Source of the DNA: Pirellulales bacterium
GTDB lineage: Bacteria; Planctomycetota; Planctomycetia; Pirellulales; Lacipirellulaceae
Length of the DNA: 64,000 nucleotides
Direction of reading: 5' to 3'
NCBI GenBank assembly: GCA_022448265.1
Contig: JAKVCC010000009.1
Location: forward strand, 134,379 to 198,378
In this document: one piece after another, positions 27,624 through 36,819 of the stretch
How the letters are laid out: the number at the start of each line of letters is the position of its first letter
Numbering within the stretch: position 1 is the stretch's first letter
The notes under the pieces: generated by a model
Told to the model about the DNA's origin: nothing
The model's database searches: none
The model's input: only the letters and a program-made list of their open reading frames with translations
Program-made: the position numbers and the translations under genes

Positions 27624-29531
27624 TCAGCTCTTCACCTCGAACTCGGCATCAATCGCGTCATCGTCCAAAGGTTCGCTCGACGATTCGGTCGATGCGGTTG
27701 CATCCTGGTCGGCGCTTTCTGCGTCAGTGTTTTTGTACAGGGCTTCACTCATCGCATGTGAGGCCTGCTCAAGCTCGGCGATTGCGCCCTTGATGGCCTC
27801 CACATCCTCGCCCTGGGCCGCGTCGCGGACTTTGGCAATTGCAGCCTCTAGCGACGACTTGTCGGCATCGGCCAGATTGTCGCCCTGCTCCTTGATCAGT
27901 TTTTCAAGTTGATAAGAGCGAGATTCGGCCTCGTTGCGAGATTCGACAAGCGCTCGCTTCTGCTTGTCTTCGTCAGCATGGGATGCGGCGTCTTTTTGCA
28001 TCCGATCAATCTCTTCTTCGCTTAACCCGCTGGACTGCTCGATCTTAACCGTCTGTTCTTTGCCAGTGCCTAAATCTTTGGCCGCAACATTGAGAATGCC
28101 ATTTTGATCCAAATCAAACTTGACCTCGATTTGTGGCACACCTCGTGGCGCCGGAGGAATACCCTCAAGATTAAACTGGCCCAACAGCCGGTTGTCGGCG
28201 CACATTTCACGTTCCCCCTGGTAGACGCGCACTGTCACGGCCGTTTGGTTGTCGTCCGCGGTACTGAAGACCTGCTTGCGCTCCGTCGGAATCGTAGTAT
28301 TGCGCTCCACCAGTTTGGTCATGACCCCGCCCAACGTTTCGATACCCAGCGAAAGGGGAGTCACGTCCAAGAGTAAAATGTCCTGCACATCGCCCGAGAG
28401 CACACCGCCCTGAATCGCGGCACCAACGGCCACTACCTCGTCAGGGTTCACGCCCTTGTGCGGATCTTTGCCAAAGACCTCTTTGACCAACTCCTGCACC
28501 TTGGGAATACGCGTCGAGCCCCCCACCAGCACCACTTCGTCAATTTCGCTGGCCCCCATTTTTGCATCCTCCATCGCTTGGAGAACCGGACGCCGAACAC
28601 GTTCGACCAGGTCGTCGATCAGTTTTTCGAACTTGGCACGGGTAATGTTGAGTTGAAGATGCTTGGGGCCATTGGCATCGGCAGAAATGAAGGGCAGGTT
28701 GATATCGGTCGACTGGGCAGAGCTGAGCTCTTTTTTGGCTTTTTCGCACGCTTCTTGCAGACGCTGCAATGCCATCTGGTCGCCGCGCAAGTCGATTCCC
28801 TGTTCTTTTTGAAACTGATCAGCAACATGGTTAATCAAGGCTTCATCTAAGTCGTCACCGCCGAGGTGGGTGTCGCCATTGGTCGAGATAACGCGAAAAA
28901 CTCCATCGGCCACCTCGAGAATCGAAACGTCGAACGTACCGCCTCCCAAATCAAAGACGCAGATGTTTTCTTGAGTCTTTTTGTCGAGGCCATAGGCCAG
29001 TGATGCAGCGGTCGGCTCATTGATAATACGAGCGACTTCCAAGCCGGCAATTTGCCCGGCGTCCTTGGTAGCTTGGCGCTGCGCATCGTTGAAGTATGCA
29101 GGGACCGTGATCACGGCCTTATTGACGGTGTGGCCCAGATAAGCCTCGGCCGACTCTTTCAACTTGCGGAGTGTCTTGGCCGATATTTCAGACGGGGTAA
29201 AGACATCCTCTCCGGCTTTGATTTTTACGTAATTCTCGGGCCCCCCCACAATGTCGTAGGGGACCATCTTTTCTTCGGATGCAACTTCGCTGTGGCGCCG
29301 CCCCATGAAACGCTTGGCCGAATAGACCGTCCGCGCCGGATTGGTCACTGCTTGGCGCCTGGCAGGTTCGCCAACGAGCACATCTTCCTTGTCGGTAAAT
29401 GCAACGACGCTGGGAGTGAGACGGTTGCCTTCGGGATTGGGAATGACCTTGGCTTCTTTCCCTTCCATCACCGCAACGACGGAGTTGGTCGTGCCCAGAT
29501 CGATACCAATAATTTTTTCGGCTGCAGCCAT
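27624..29531 (-). CDS. dnaK: DnaK chaperone (Hsp70)
   Basis: 635 residues from ATG 29531, which has AGGAGG 8 bases upstream; the frame is open further upstream but that part is not coding. The ATPase domain shows [36 protein letters not shown] and [13 protein letters not shown]; the substrate-binding domain begins at [19 protein letters not shown]; the helical lid ends in the acidic tail [13 protein letters not shown]. DnaK binds unfolded chains with DnaJ and GrpE, both present at 56-58 kb rather than next to it. It is upstream of clpB in the same orientation. No CIRCE element was seen upstream. Confidence 0.98.
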   Translation of the reverse strand: MAAAEKIIGIDLGTTNSVVAVMEGKEAKVIPNPEGNRLTPSVVAFTDKEDVLVGEPARRQAVTNPARTVYSAKRFMGRRHSEVASEEKMVPYDIVGGPENYVKIKAGEDVFTPSEISAKTLRKLKESAEAYLGHTVNKAVITVPAYFNDAQRQATKDAGQIAGLEVARIINEPTAASLAYGLDKKTQENICVFDLGGGTFDVSILEVADGVFRVISTNGDTHLGGDDLDEALINHVADQFQKEQGIDLRGDQMALQRLQEACEKAKKELSSAQSTDINLPFISADANGPKHLQLNITRAKFEKLIDDLVERVRRPVLQAMEDAKMGASEIDEVVLVGGSTRIPKVQELVKEVFGKDPHKGVNPDEVVAVGAAIQGGVLSGDVQDILLLDVTPLSLGIETLGGVMTKLVERNTTIPTERKQVFSTADDNQTAVTVRVYQGEREMCADNRLLGQFNLEGIPPAPRGVPQIEVKFDLDQNGILNVAAKDLGTGKEQTVKIEQSSGLSEEEIDRMQKDAASHADEDKQKRALVESRNEAESRSYQLEKLIKEQGDNLADADKSSLEAAIAKVRDAAQGEDVEAIKGAIAELEQASHAMSEALYKNTDAESADQDATASTESSSEPLDDDAIDAEFEVKS

Positions 29532-30011
29532 TGCGATGCCTCCTGCTTTTTTCGGAATGATTTCAGCCCAGCGCTGGAAGCGCAGGCAGTTGGATCTAAT
29601 AATCAAGCATCTATGGGTAGCGCCCAAGTCGCATGTGGGCGAACCATCACCTCTAGAAGCAAAGCACGTGCCGTGGTCGTTGGATGGGTGCGGGATTGAC
29701 GCAAGTCTTTTTTGTGAAACGACTTAATGTCGATTTTAGTTATTGCAGAAGTGGCAGGCCAAGGGGCCTTGCTGCCATTATGGCAGCTCCTCGTCGAGAC
29801 CAGCGGTCAACTTGCGTATCGGCTTTGTGCCACTTTGACAGGAGCCGCTATGCGGCATGAGTCCAGAATCAGAGACGCGGTCGTTGGGGGCTGTTGGAGT
29901 GCGCGTAACCTTGGGGTGAATCTTGGGGGTAACGCCGCACCAACGGGGCACGATTCGCTCTGGGGGCCAGTTCGCCTTGGCTGATGGCAGCTAGCCAATC
30001 ATACTTGGTGT
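29532..30011. other. Divergent intergenic region between dnaK and pheA
   Basis: No gene is supported. It should contain the dnaK promoter on the minus strand and the pheA promoter on the plus strand, but no convincing hexamers or heat-shock operator were found by eye. Confidence 0.45.
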
Positions 30012-31121
30012 ATGGCTAAGAAAAGACCGAAGGCAAAAGATAGCGAGAAGCGACTGGCCAAACGGGCTCCCTCACAGCGACAGCTCGATACGCTGGATCG
30101 CGAAATACTGGCATTGGTGAACAAGCGGGCCGAACTGACCGGTGCGCGTGCCCACAGCTCCGGATCCGGTCCGTGGTGGCAACTGGCCGCTGAGGTCGAG
30201 AAGCTTGATGCACTCGTGGCGCTCAACGAGGGACCCCTGCAGGATGAGTCTGTACGTGCGGTGTTTCGCGAAGTGATTAGCGGCAGCCACGCGGTAGGCC
30301 ATACGCCGTGCGTGGCGTATTTGGGTCCCGAGTATACCTACAGCCATCTGGCGGCGCTGGAGCACTTCGGTCAATCGGCTGACCTGGTTCCCGTTGGTAC
30401 GATCGCCTCAGTATTTGAAGAAGTCGAACGAGGCCAGGCTGAGTATGGTCTGGTGCCCATCGAAAACTCCACGGATGGTCGCATCATCGATGCCCTGGAA
30501 TGTTTGGCTCACTCGTCCGCAAAAATCTGTGGAAACGTCCAGTTGCGGATTCGCCATTGCCTGTTGGGCAAGGGGCCGCGTAAAGAGATTCAGAGGGTCT
30601 ATAGCAAGCCCCAGGCGCTTTCGCAGTGCCGCAACTGGCTGGGAAAACATCTGCCCAGTGCCCAGCTCATTGACGTCGCGAGTACGGCCGAGGCGGCCCA
30701 AAAAGCGGCGGATGATCCGCATGCGGCGGCAATTGCCAGCCAACAGGCCGGGGTGAATCTCGCGCTCTCTGTACTGGCCCGCCACATCGAAGACAACCCA
30801 GACAACGTGACGCGTTTTGCGGTGATTGGCAGCGTGGCTGGGTCGCGCACTGGCAACGACAAGTCGGCCCTCGTATTCGAGATTAGTCATCAGCCCGGGG
30901 CCCTGGCTGACGCCATGGGTATCTTCAAACGCCAAAAGCTCAACATGACATGGATCGAGTCGTTTCCCATGCGCGGGCAGCGGGGACGCTATCTTTTTTT
31001 TGTCGAGTTTCAAGGGCATGCGAGCGAATTGCGGGCGCGACGCGCATTGGCGTCGCTCGAGAAAAAGTGCCTGCGTCTTACCGTGTTGGGCTCCTATGCG
31101 CAGGCAGAGTCCATCGGCTAG
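30012..31121 (+). CDS. pheA: Bifunctional chorismate mutase/prephenate dehydratase
   Basis: 369 residues. The N-terminal 20-100 region is a chorismate mutase type helix domain (LDTLDREILALVNKRAELTG). Residues about 105-285 form the prephenate dehydratase domain (CVAYLGPEYTYSHLAALEHF, LVPIENSTDGRI) with the catalytic Thr-Arg-Phe motif in DNVTRFAVIG. The C-terminal ACT domain has HQPGALADAMGIFKR and WIESFPMRG, where the usual ESRP is ESFP, so phenylalanine binding might be altered. It produces phenylpyruvate for phenylalanine. A lysine-rich leader of about 20 residues precedes the mutase. It is followed by tpiA in the same direction. Confidence 0.95.
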   Translation: MAKKRPKAKDSEKRLAKRAPSQRQLDTLDREILALVNKRAELTGARAHSSGSGPWWQLAAEVEKLDALVALNEGPLQDESVRAVFREVISGSHAVGHTPCVAYLGPEYTYSHLAALEHFGQSADLVPVGTIASVFEEVERGQAEYGLVPIENSTDGRIIDALECLAHSSAKICGNVQLRIRHCLLGKGPRKEIQRVYSKPQALSQCRNWLGKHLPSAQLIDVASTAEAAQKAADDPHAAAIASQQAGVNLALSVLARHIEDNPDNVTRFAVIGSVAGSRTGNDKSALVFEISHQPGALADAMGIFKRQKLNMTWIESFPMRGQRGRYLFFVEFQGHASELRARRALASLEKKCLRLTVLGSYAQAESIG

Positions 31122-31230
31122 ACTAATTGGGGACGGGGCAATGTGGCCACACCGCCGCGCCCTGCCACTACTAAGAGACACTGTGAGACATTCCCACCCA
31201 TAGATCCTCGCCAATAGATGGAGCCAACGC

Positions 31231-32001
31231 ATGCGTAAGCCATTGATCGCTGGCAATTGGAAGATGAACACCGATAGTGGTAGCGCCGCTGAGTTGGCCT
31301 ACGGGATCGCCGCGCGAGCCGACGAGTTTACGAGCGCTGAACTGCTGGTTTGTCCTCCAAGTCCGTACCTGGCGCTGGTGCGCGACGCGATTGGTGATGC
31401 GGCTGTGGGACTCGGAGCTCAAAACATGTATCACGAGCCCAGTGGTGCCTTCACTGGCGAAGTCAGCGCCGCCATGCTTGCCGATATTGGGGCTCAATAC
31501 GTTATCTTGGGGCACAGCGAGCGCCGTCACGTGTTCGGTGAATCGGATGAAGAGGTGAACAAAAAAACCTTCGCCGCCTATGCAGCGAATTTACGGCCCA
31601 TTGTCTGCGTTGGGGAATTACTGGCGGAGCGAGAGGCGGGCAAGACCGCCGAGGTGATCCGTCGACAGTTCGAGGGGTCGTTGGCCAGCATCTCTGAACA
31701 GCAGATCAGGTCGACCGTGATTGCCTACGAGCCGGTGTGGGCCATTGGCACCGGCAAAGTGGCCACTGTCGAGCAGGCGGAGGAGGTGCATGCCGATCTT
31801 CGCAAGCAACTGGCCGCATGCTACAATACGAGCGTTGCCCAAACGGTACGCATCCTTTACGGAGGCAGTGTAAAGCCCGACAACGCTGCTCAACTGCTAG
31901 GTCAAGCAAATATTGACGGAGCGCTGATCGGCGGCGCCAGTCTGAAACCCGACGACTTCTTGGCCATTGCCGCAGCGGGTGTGGCGACGGTTCAGGCATA
32001 A
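31231..32001 (+). CDS. tpiA: Triosephosphate isomerase
   Basis: 256 residues, the usual length, giving dihydroxyacetone phosphate/glyceraldehyde 3-phosphate interconversion. The N-terminal KPLIAGNWKMN carries catalytic Lys, LGHSERRHVFGES carries catalytic His, and AYEPVWAIGTGKVATVEQA carries catalytic Glu with the loop. LYGGSVKPDNA is the phosphate site. ATG 31231 fits. It lies upstream of secG on the same strand, a common arrangement. The gene is complete. Confidence 0.98.
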   Translation: MRKPLIAGNWKMNTDSGSAAELAYGIAARADEFTSAELLVCPPSPYLALVRDAIGDAAVGLGAQNMYHEPSGAFTGEVSAAMLADIGAQYVILGHSERRHVFGESDEEVNKKTFAAYAANLRPIVCVGELLAEREAGKTAEVIRRQFEGSLASISEQQIRSTVIAYEPVWAIGTGKVATVEQAEEVHADLRKQLAACYNTSVAQTVRILYGGSVKPDNAAQLLGQANIDGALIGGASLKPDDFLAIAAAGVATVQA

Positions 32002-32126
32002 CGGTTAGTTATAACCGTCAGGTATACACGGTTCATTCATGGCGGTTGGGCTAGGGCAGGGATGGGGGGGACCTGATGGCTTCCCCGATGGTTTGATATG
32101 ACTTTTTGTGCGGTGGAGTAATCGTT

Positions 32127-32561
32127 GTGACGACTCTTATCATTGCTGGATTTACGGAAACACTTTTTATGTTGCTGCTTGGCGGCACAGCCCTTTTTCT
32201 GATTCTGCTGGTCCTTGTTCAGCGCGGGCGGGGTGGCGGCCTAGCGGGTGCTCTGGGAGGCATGGGCGGCTCAAGTGCATTTGGCGCGAAGGCCGGTGAC
32301 ATATTTACAAAGATTACGATCTTTGCCGCGACTGTCTGGATTCTGCTTTGTATTGCCGCGACAAAAATAGTTTCTTCCGGGGATAGCCGAATTGATATCG
32401 ATGGTGCGCCATCGACGGCTACTTCTTCCTTGAATGAAGATGCTGGTTCTTCCTTGAATGAAGATGCTGGCTTGAATGAAGATGCCGGAGAGACGGCAGA
32501 AACTACCCCGAGTACCGGGGATCCCAGTGCGACGTCATCGAGTACTGAAACGGCCGAATAG
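32127..32561 (+). CDS. secG: SecG preprotein translocase subunit with extended repeat tail
   Basis: 144 residues from GTG 32127, chosen for the GGTGGAG upstream; an in-frame TTG at 32106 is less likely. Two transmembrane helices (TLFMLLLGGTALFLILLVLV and ITIFAATVWILLCIAAT) flank the SecG signature (GGLAGALGGMGGSSAFGAKA). It joins SecYE in the inner membrane. The tail after the second helix is long, acidic and Ser/Thr-rich and contains three copies of LNEDAG. Bacterial SecG is commonly about 75-110 residues, so the tail of about 60 residues is an extension. Confidence 0.93.
   Translation: MTTLIIAGFTETLFMLLLGGTALFLILLVLVQRGRGGGLAGALGGMGGSSAFGAKAGDIFTKITIFAATVWILLCIAATKIVSSGDSRIDIDGAPSTATSSLNEDAGSSLNEDAGLNEDAGETAETTPSTGDPSATSSSTETAE
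32430..32492 (+). repeat. Tandem repeat in the secG tail
   Basis: Three near-identical units: TCTTCCTTGAATGAAGATGC, TCTTCCTTGAATGAAGATGC and a shorter GCTTGAATGAAGATGCC, encoding SSLNEDAG, SSLNEDAG and LNEDAG. Near-identity at the DNA level points to recent expansion. Confidence 0.85.
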
Positions 32562-32630
32562 GGCGAGCCGATTTGGAGCAGTTGGATATTCGAGTGCTGG
32601 GCCATCAGTTCTCATCGGTGAGGTAGCGGC

Positions 32631-33518
32631 GTGACTCTGCTCAGCATGACCGGTTTTGGTGAGGCCCGCGACCAGCGTGATGGCCTTGCGATTGGTGTTG
32701 AAGTACGTACTGTCAACAGCCGGTACTTCAAACTGCATCTCCGCACAACTGAAGGATACGGCGCCCTCGAATCCCACATCGAACCGGTGATTCGCCAGTA
32801 CGTCACACGGGGTACGGTCCATTGCAATGTCAGTATTCAGCACTATGGTTCTGCCAATGACTTCCGTTTGAATGCGGAGGTCCTCAATCAGTATATTGAT
32901 CAGCTGCAACATATTGCCGCGCGTCGTGATCTCGACGAGGTATTGCGGCTCGAGCCGCTTGCATCGCTGCCCGGGGTCGTGGAAGAACTCGCGGCCAATG
33001 CCGGGGAGGCGAGTGCCCTGTGGCCCTTGGTCGAGCCGACCTTGCACACTGCTATGGGGAAACTCAGCGAGATGCGGGCTGTGGAAGGCGCAGCCTTGGC
33101 CGCGGATCTCCTCCAGCAATGCCAGACCGTTGCCTCCGCCCTAAATGGAGTCGAAAAGCGCGTACCTCATGTGACAGAGAACTATCGATTGCGGCTCGAG
33201 GAGCGTGTGAATGAGGCACTCGCATCGCTCAACGTGACAGTGGAACCGACCGATCTGGTCCGCGAAATCTGCCTGTTTGCGGACCGGTCGGATATTTCAG
33301 AAGAACTCGTTCGGCTGCGAAGCCACTTGCACCAATTTGACGAAGGGATGAAGCTGCAGGAAAGCGCCGGCCGCAAGCTCGAATTCATTTGTCAGGAAAT
33401 GGGACGCGAGACCAACACTATTGGCTCCAAGGCAAACGATTCCGAGATTTCTCTCCAGGTTGTCGAGATCAAGACTGCGCTGGAGCGCATTCGTGAGCAG
33501 ATCCAGAACGTGCAGTGA
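32631..33518 (+). CDS. yicC: YicC family protein
   Basis: 295 residues, the family length. GTG 32631 or the Met at 32646 can serve as start; the family start is MTGFGEA, visible here as MTGFGEARDQRDG. The YicC N-terminal domain covers about 1-155 and the DUF1732 C-terminal domain the rest (ETNTIGSKANDSEISLQVVE, then IKTALERIREQIQN). Members are described as endoribonucleases. It sits 18 bases before gmk, as in many bacteria. Cytoplasmic. The gene is intact. Confidence 0.94.
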   Translation: MTLLSMTGFGEARDQRDGLAIGVEVRTVNSRYFKLHLRTTEGYGALESHIEPVIRQYVTRGTVHCNVSIQHYGSANDFRLNAEVLNQYIDQLQHIAARRDLDEVLRLEPLASLPGVVEELAANAGEASALWPLVEPTLHTAMGKLSEMRAVEGAALAADLLQQCQTVASALNGVEKRVPHVTENYRLRLEERVNEALASLNVTVEPTDLVREICLFADRSDISEELVRLRSHLHQFDEGMKLQESAGRKLEFICQEMGRETNTIGSKANDSEISLQVVEIKTALERIREQIQNVQ

Positions 33519-33536
33519 GAGAGTTGCGTCTCCCCC

Positions 33537-34118
33537 ATGTCCCTCCTTGGAAAACTTGTCATCGTCTCCGGGCCTTCCGGCGCTGGTAAGTCTACGGTGG
33601 TGCGCGAGGTTTTGCGCCGATTTGGTGGGGGATTGCGGCTCAGTATCTCGGCGACGACCCGCCCGGCACGCCCCGGAGAACGGGACGGCGTCGACTACCA
33701 CTTCCTTAGCGACAGTCAGTTTAGCGAGCGGCAGTCGCAGGGAGAATTCCTGGAATGTGTCGAGGTCTTTGGCCGGGGGCACTGGTACGGTACCCTCCAG
33801 AGCGAAGTCAGCCCTTTCCTTGCTGAGGGGAAATGGGTACTCTTAGAGGTTGATGTGGATGGTGCCCAGGACGTGCTCAACCAGTTCTCTGAAGGAGTCA
33901 CCATCTTCATCCAGCCGGCCACGCTTGCGGAATTGGAACGTCGGTTACGCAGCCGCGGCACGGAGGACCAGGAAGCGATCGAGCGCCGTCTGAGTGTGGC
34001 AAGTGGCGAATTGGCGCTAGCCCACCGCTACCAGCACATCGTCGTCAACGATACCGTCGACGCGGCAGTGGACGAGTTTTCTAAAATACTGAAAGACCGA
34101 GGTCTCAGCTATGATTGA
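33537..34118 (+). CDS. gmk: Guanylate kinase
   Basis: 193 residues that phosphorylate GMP to GDP. The P-loop GPSGAGKSTVVREVL is near the start, followed by the GMP-binding segment SISATTRPARPGERDGVDYH and the lid-region RLRSRGTEDQEAIERRL. The end overlaps the next gene by 8 bases (ATGATTGA), so translation is probably coupled to the RNA polymerase omega subunit. Position after yicC and before rpoZ follows a widespread order. Confidence 0.97.
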   Translation: MSLLGKLVIVSGPSGAGKSTVVREVLRRFGGGLRLSISATTRPARPGERDGVDYHFLSDSQFSERQSQGEFLECVEVFGRGHWYGTLQSEVSPFLAEGKWVLLEVDVDGAQDVLNQFSEGVTIFIQPATLAELERRLRSRGTEDQEAIERRLSVASGELALAHRYQHIVVNDTVDAAVDEFSKILKDRGLSYD

Positions 34119-34380
34119 TGCGTTAAAGGAAGAGGGAATTGTCAACAAGGTTGGCGGTCGCTTTAAGCTCTCAACATTGATCCAAAAGCGTTTGGCAGCT
34201 ATCAATGCTGGTGCGCGGCCGCTGGTTAACTTTGATTCCGAATACAAAATGGAAGTTGTGCTTCAGGAGATTTTGCAAAACAAGATCTATCTCGACTCAT
34301 CGAGCCAAGTGAAAATTGTCGGCGACGCAGACAATCTAGCGGCCGATGGTCCGCCCGAATTGGATCTTGCGAACCTGTAA
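34111..34380 (+). CDS. rpoZ: RNA polymerase omega subunit
   Basis: 89 residues. The core FKLSTLIQKRLAAINAGARP matches the conserved omega helix region that wraps the beta-prime C-terminus. It overlaps gmk and precedes the coaC/coaB pair, the same order as in many bacteria. The C-terminal half is less conserved (EVVLQEILQNKIYLDS) and ends in an acidic tail. Omega is non-catalytic and promotes assembly of the polymerase. Confidence 0.93.
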   Translation: MIDALKEEGIVNKVGGRFKLSTLIQKRLAAINAGARPLVNFDSEYKMEVVLQEILQNKIYLDSSSQVKIVGDADNLAADGPPELDLANL

Positions 34381-34579
34381 TATCGGTTCGACGTTGCGTT
34401 TGTGATAGCGACCACATCATCGTATTAGCGGGCAGAACTTTTTGAAGACCGCTAATTCAAAAGACTGGAACTCATTTCGAAGCCACCACGCAGTGCCCGG
34501 TTTTCTGCGAGGCATTGCCCAAGCGCCGAGCGGTTGAAACGGGTTCTGGTCTGACATAGGACTGGTCTGGACCTCTTGT

Positions 34580-35125
34580 ATGGCATGCGAAATCATCGTT
34601 GGAGTGTCGGGAGGTATCGCCGCCTATAAGGCCGCTTCCCTGGTGAGCGATCTGGTACAAAGCGATATTGGGGTCACCGTTGTAATGACCCGCGCCGCGA
34701 CCCGGTTTGTTGGTCAAGCGACGTTTCGCGCTCTCTCTGGGCGGCAAGTGTATTCGCGCATGTTCGATGGGAATCAGTTTCCGCTGGGACCTCATATCGA
34801 ACTGGCCCGCCAAGCCAAGCTAATTTGCGTCGCCCCGGCGACTGCGCATTTTGTCGGTCAGGCGGCCGGTGGACTGGCCGACGACCTGCTCAGCACACTG
34901 CTGCTTTCCTTTACCGGACCGGTTGTAGTTGCCCCGGCCATGAATGCACAGATGTGGGAAAAACCAGCAGTTCAGCGCAATGTCCAGCAATTGCGCTCCG
35001 ACGGTGTGCACCTGGTTGATCCCCAAGAAGGCTGGCTCAGTTGTCGCCAAAAAGGCATGGGAAGAATGGCCGAGCCGGAGGAGATTAAGCGAGTCATTAC
35101 CGGATTGCTAGATGCAACCGAATAG
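34580..35125 (+). CDS. coaC: Phosphopantothenoylcysteine decarboxylase (stand-alone CoaC)
   Basis: 181 residues forming an HFCD-type flavoprotein that decarboxylates 4'-phosphopantothenoylcysteine in coenzyme A synthesis. The N-terminus IIVGVSGGIAAYKAASLVSD binds FMN; PHIELARQAKLICVAPATA contains the active-site His; APAMNAQMW is the substrate clamp; LSCRQKGMGRMAE has the catalytic Cys. In most bacteria this is the front half of a CoaBC fusion, but here it ends before the ligase, which is a separate gene 188 bases later. Confidence 0.95.
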   Translation: MACEIIVGVSGGIAAYKAASLVSDLVQSDIGVTVVMTRAATRFVGQATFRALSGRQVYSRMFDGNQFPLGPHIELARQAKLICVAPATAHFVGQAAGGLADDLLSTLLLSFTGPVVVAPAMNAQMWEKPAVQRNVQQLRSDGVHLVDPQEGWLSCRQKGMGRMAEPEEIKRVITGLLDATE

Positions 35126-35313
35126 ACGCTAACCGAAGACCCAATGAAAACATTGGACTGACAAACGGTGCCGCCCGTTTAGCCCAGGACTTGGCACATC
35201 GTGATGGATTGTGGGGTATCGGTTAGTGGGTGTTTTGTTGTTCGTACCCGGTCATTTGTATCCCCGGCTGTCGCCCCCTACCTATCGTACCCCGTCTGCC
35301 GCACTGCTTCCCC

Positions 35314-35946
35314 ATGCCGCGCATCCTGATTACCTCTGGCCCAACCCGACAGTACCTCGATCCGGTACGCTATCTTACCAACGCGTCCAGTGGCCGCATG
35401 GGCCGAGCACTCGCCAGCGCTGCAATCGAATTAGGCTATGATGTGCTTGTCATTAGCGGGCCAGTTGACATCGAGTACCCGGCCTCTGCCACCGTCATAC
35501 CGGTTGTGTCCACTGAAGAGATGCTGGCGGCTGCGCGGGACAGTTTCCGGGATTGCGATGGCCTGATCGGTGTGGCAGCCCCGTGCGACTACCGTCCGAT
35601 CCGTGTGGAACCGAGCAAAATCGCAAAAACAGGCGAGCCGCTGCTGCTGCAATTGGAAGAAACCGCGGATGTGGTTGCCACGCTCGGCGCTGATAAGGGA
35701 CGGCGGTGGGTCGTCGGATTTGCCCTGGAGACCGAAGACCATCGATTGCGGGCCCTGGCCAAGCTAGAGCGCAAGTGTTGCGACCTAATTGTTTCCAATG
35801 GCGTCGATGCGATGAACGCGTTGGTTAACCAGGTTGAAATTATTGACGCGTCCGGCGAAGTACTCAAACGTGCTGGGGGAAGCAAGGAGTCGGTTGCCCG
35901 GGAAATTATGGCGGTGATCGAGCGGCAGTTGGTTCGAGAGACTTGA
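35314..35946 (+). CDS. coaB: Phosphopantothenate-cysteine ligase (stand-alone CoaB)
   Basis: 210 residues from ATG 35314, chosen because the family start is ILITSGPTRQYLDPVRYLTN; an upstream in-frame extension is not coding. It condenses phosphopantothenate with cysteine. Conserved parts are NASSGRMGRALASAAIELGY and GFALETEDHR with KLERKCCDLIVSN. Together with coaC it replaces the usual CoaBC fusion. The Lys in the nucleotide-binding loop is present (SKIAKTGEPLLLQLEE). The gene is complete. Confidence 0.94.
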   Translation: MPRILITSGPTRQYLDPVRYLTNASSGRMGRALASAAIELGYDVLVISGPVDIEYPASATVIPVVSTEEMLAAARDSFRDCDGLIGVAAPCDYRPIRVEPSKIAKTGEPLLLQLEETADVVATLGADKGRRWVVGFALETEDHRLRALAKLERKCCDLIVSNGVDAMNALVNQVEIIDASGEVLKRAGGSKESVAREIMAVIERQLVRET

Positions 35947-36036
35947 TGACCTTGGGCCGAAGACCGCTTCCGACGGACCCGTAGCCCACAGCAATCGCTA
36001 GAGAAAACTTGAACAAATGATGCCGGCGAGGCTGAA

Positions 36037-36819
36037 ATGACGATTTGCCCCACCAACTCTGACCATCTCGTTGGTATCCAATGTTCGGATGTGCGCGTTG
36101 CGTTCGCAGACGGTACCCTCGGGTTGGATGGACTTAGCGCAGATTTTGCGCCAGGCGAAATCACGGCCATCCTGGGTCCCTCGGGTTGCGGCAAGAGTAC
36201 TCTGCTGCGCGCGGTGGCCGGGCTGGTTCCCGTAGACTGTGGTCAAATACTTTTTGATGGCGGATGTGTGGCGGAGAGGCGCAGCGACCTGGCATTCGTT
36301 TTTCAGGACGCAGCACTTCTGCCGTGGCGGACGGCGAGAGAAAACGTTCAACTACCCTTGGAATTGACGGGTCGCCTTGCCTCGCATCAATACAACTCCG
36401 CCGTGACGCAGCAATTGCGTCAGGTAACATTGACCGAAGAGGATGAAAAAAAACGACCTGACCAACTTTCCGGTGGCATGCGGATGCGCGTGTCACTAGC
36501 ACGCGCTCTCGTCACGGAACCGTCGGTGTTGTTGCTCGACGAACCATTTGCTGCACTCGACGAACTTCTGCGGACGCGCTTGGGCGTTCTGCTTCATTCC
36601 TTGTGGCAGTCGCGGCGGCGGACGGTACTCTTCGTCACCCATAACATTGCGGAAGCAATTTTATTGAGCCATCAAATCCTCGTCATGGCGTCTGGAAAGG
36701 TCGTCGAACGAGTGGCCAATCCCCTGCCCTTTCCGCGCGACGCCAACTGCCGCTGCCAGCGTGCATTTGGAGAGGTTTACAGTGATCTGGCAGTTAGGTT
36801 GGCGGAGGCACAGCGATGA
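36037..36819 (+). CDS. ABC transporter ATP-binding protein (ThiZ/SsuB-like)
   Basis: 260 residues with all ABC signatures: Walker A GPSGCGKST, Q-loop in AFVFQDAALLPWRTARENVQ, signature LSGGMRMRVSLARAL, Walker B VLLLDEPFAALDE and H-loop FVTHNIAEA. The sequence is of the nitrate/sulfonate/taurine/thiamine-precursor group. The stop overlaps the permease start (ATGA). With the next two genes it forms a complete importer. A short string at 36014-36031 resembles part of the THI box, but the rest of a TPP riboswitch is missing. Confidence 0.93.
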   Translation: MTICPTNSDHLVGIQCSDVRVAFADGTLGLDGLSADFAPGEITAILGPSGCGKSTLLRAVAGLVPVDCGQILFDGGCVAERRSDLAFVFQDAALLPWRTARENVQLPLELTGRLASHQYNSAVTQQLRQVTLTEEDEKKRPDQLSGGMRMRVSLARALVTEPSVLLLDEPFAALDELLRTRLGVLLHSLWQSRRRTVLFVTHNIAEAILLSHQILVMASGKVVERVANPLPFPRDANCRCQRAFGEVYSDLAVRLAEAQR

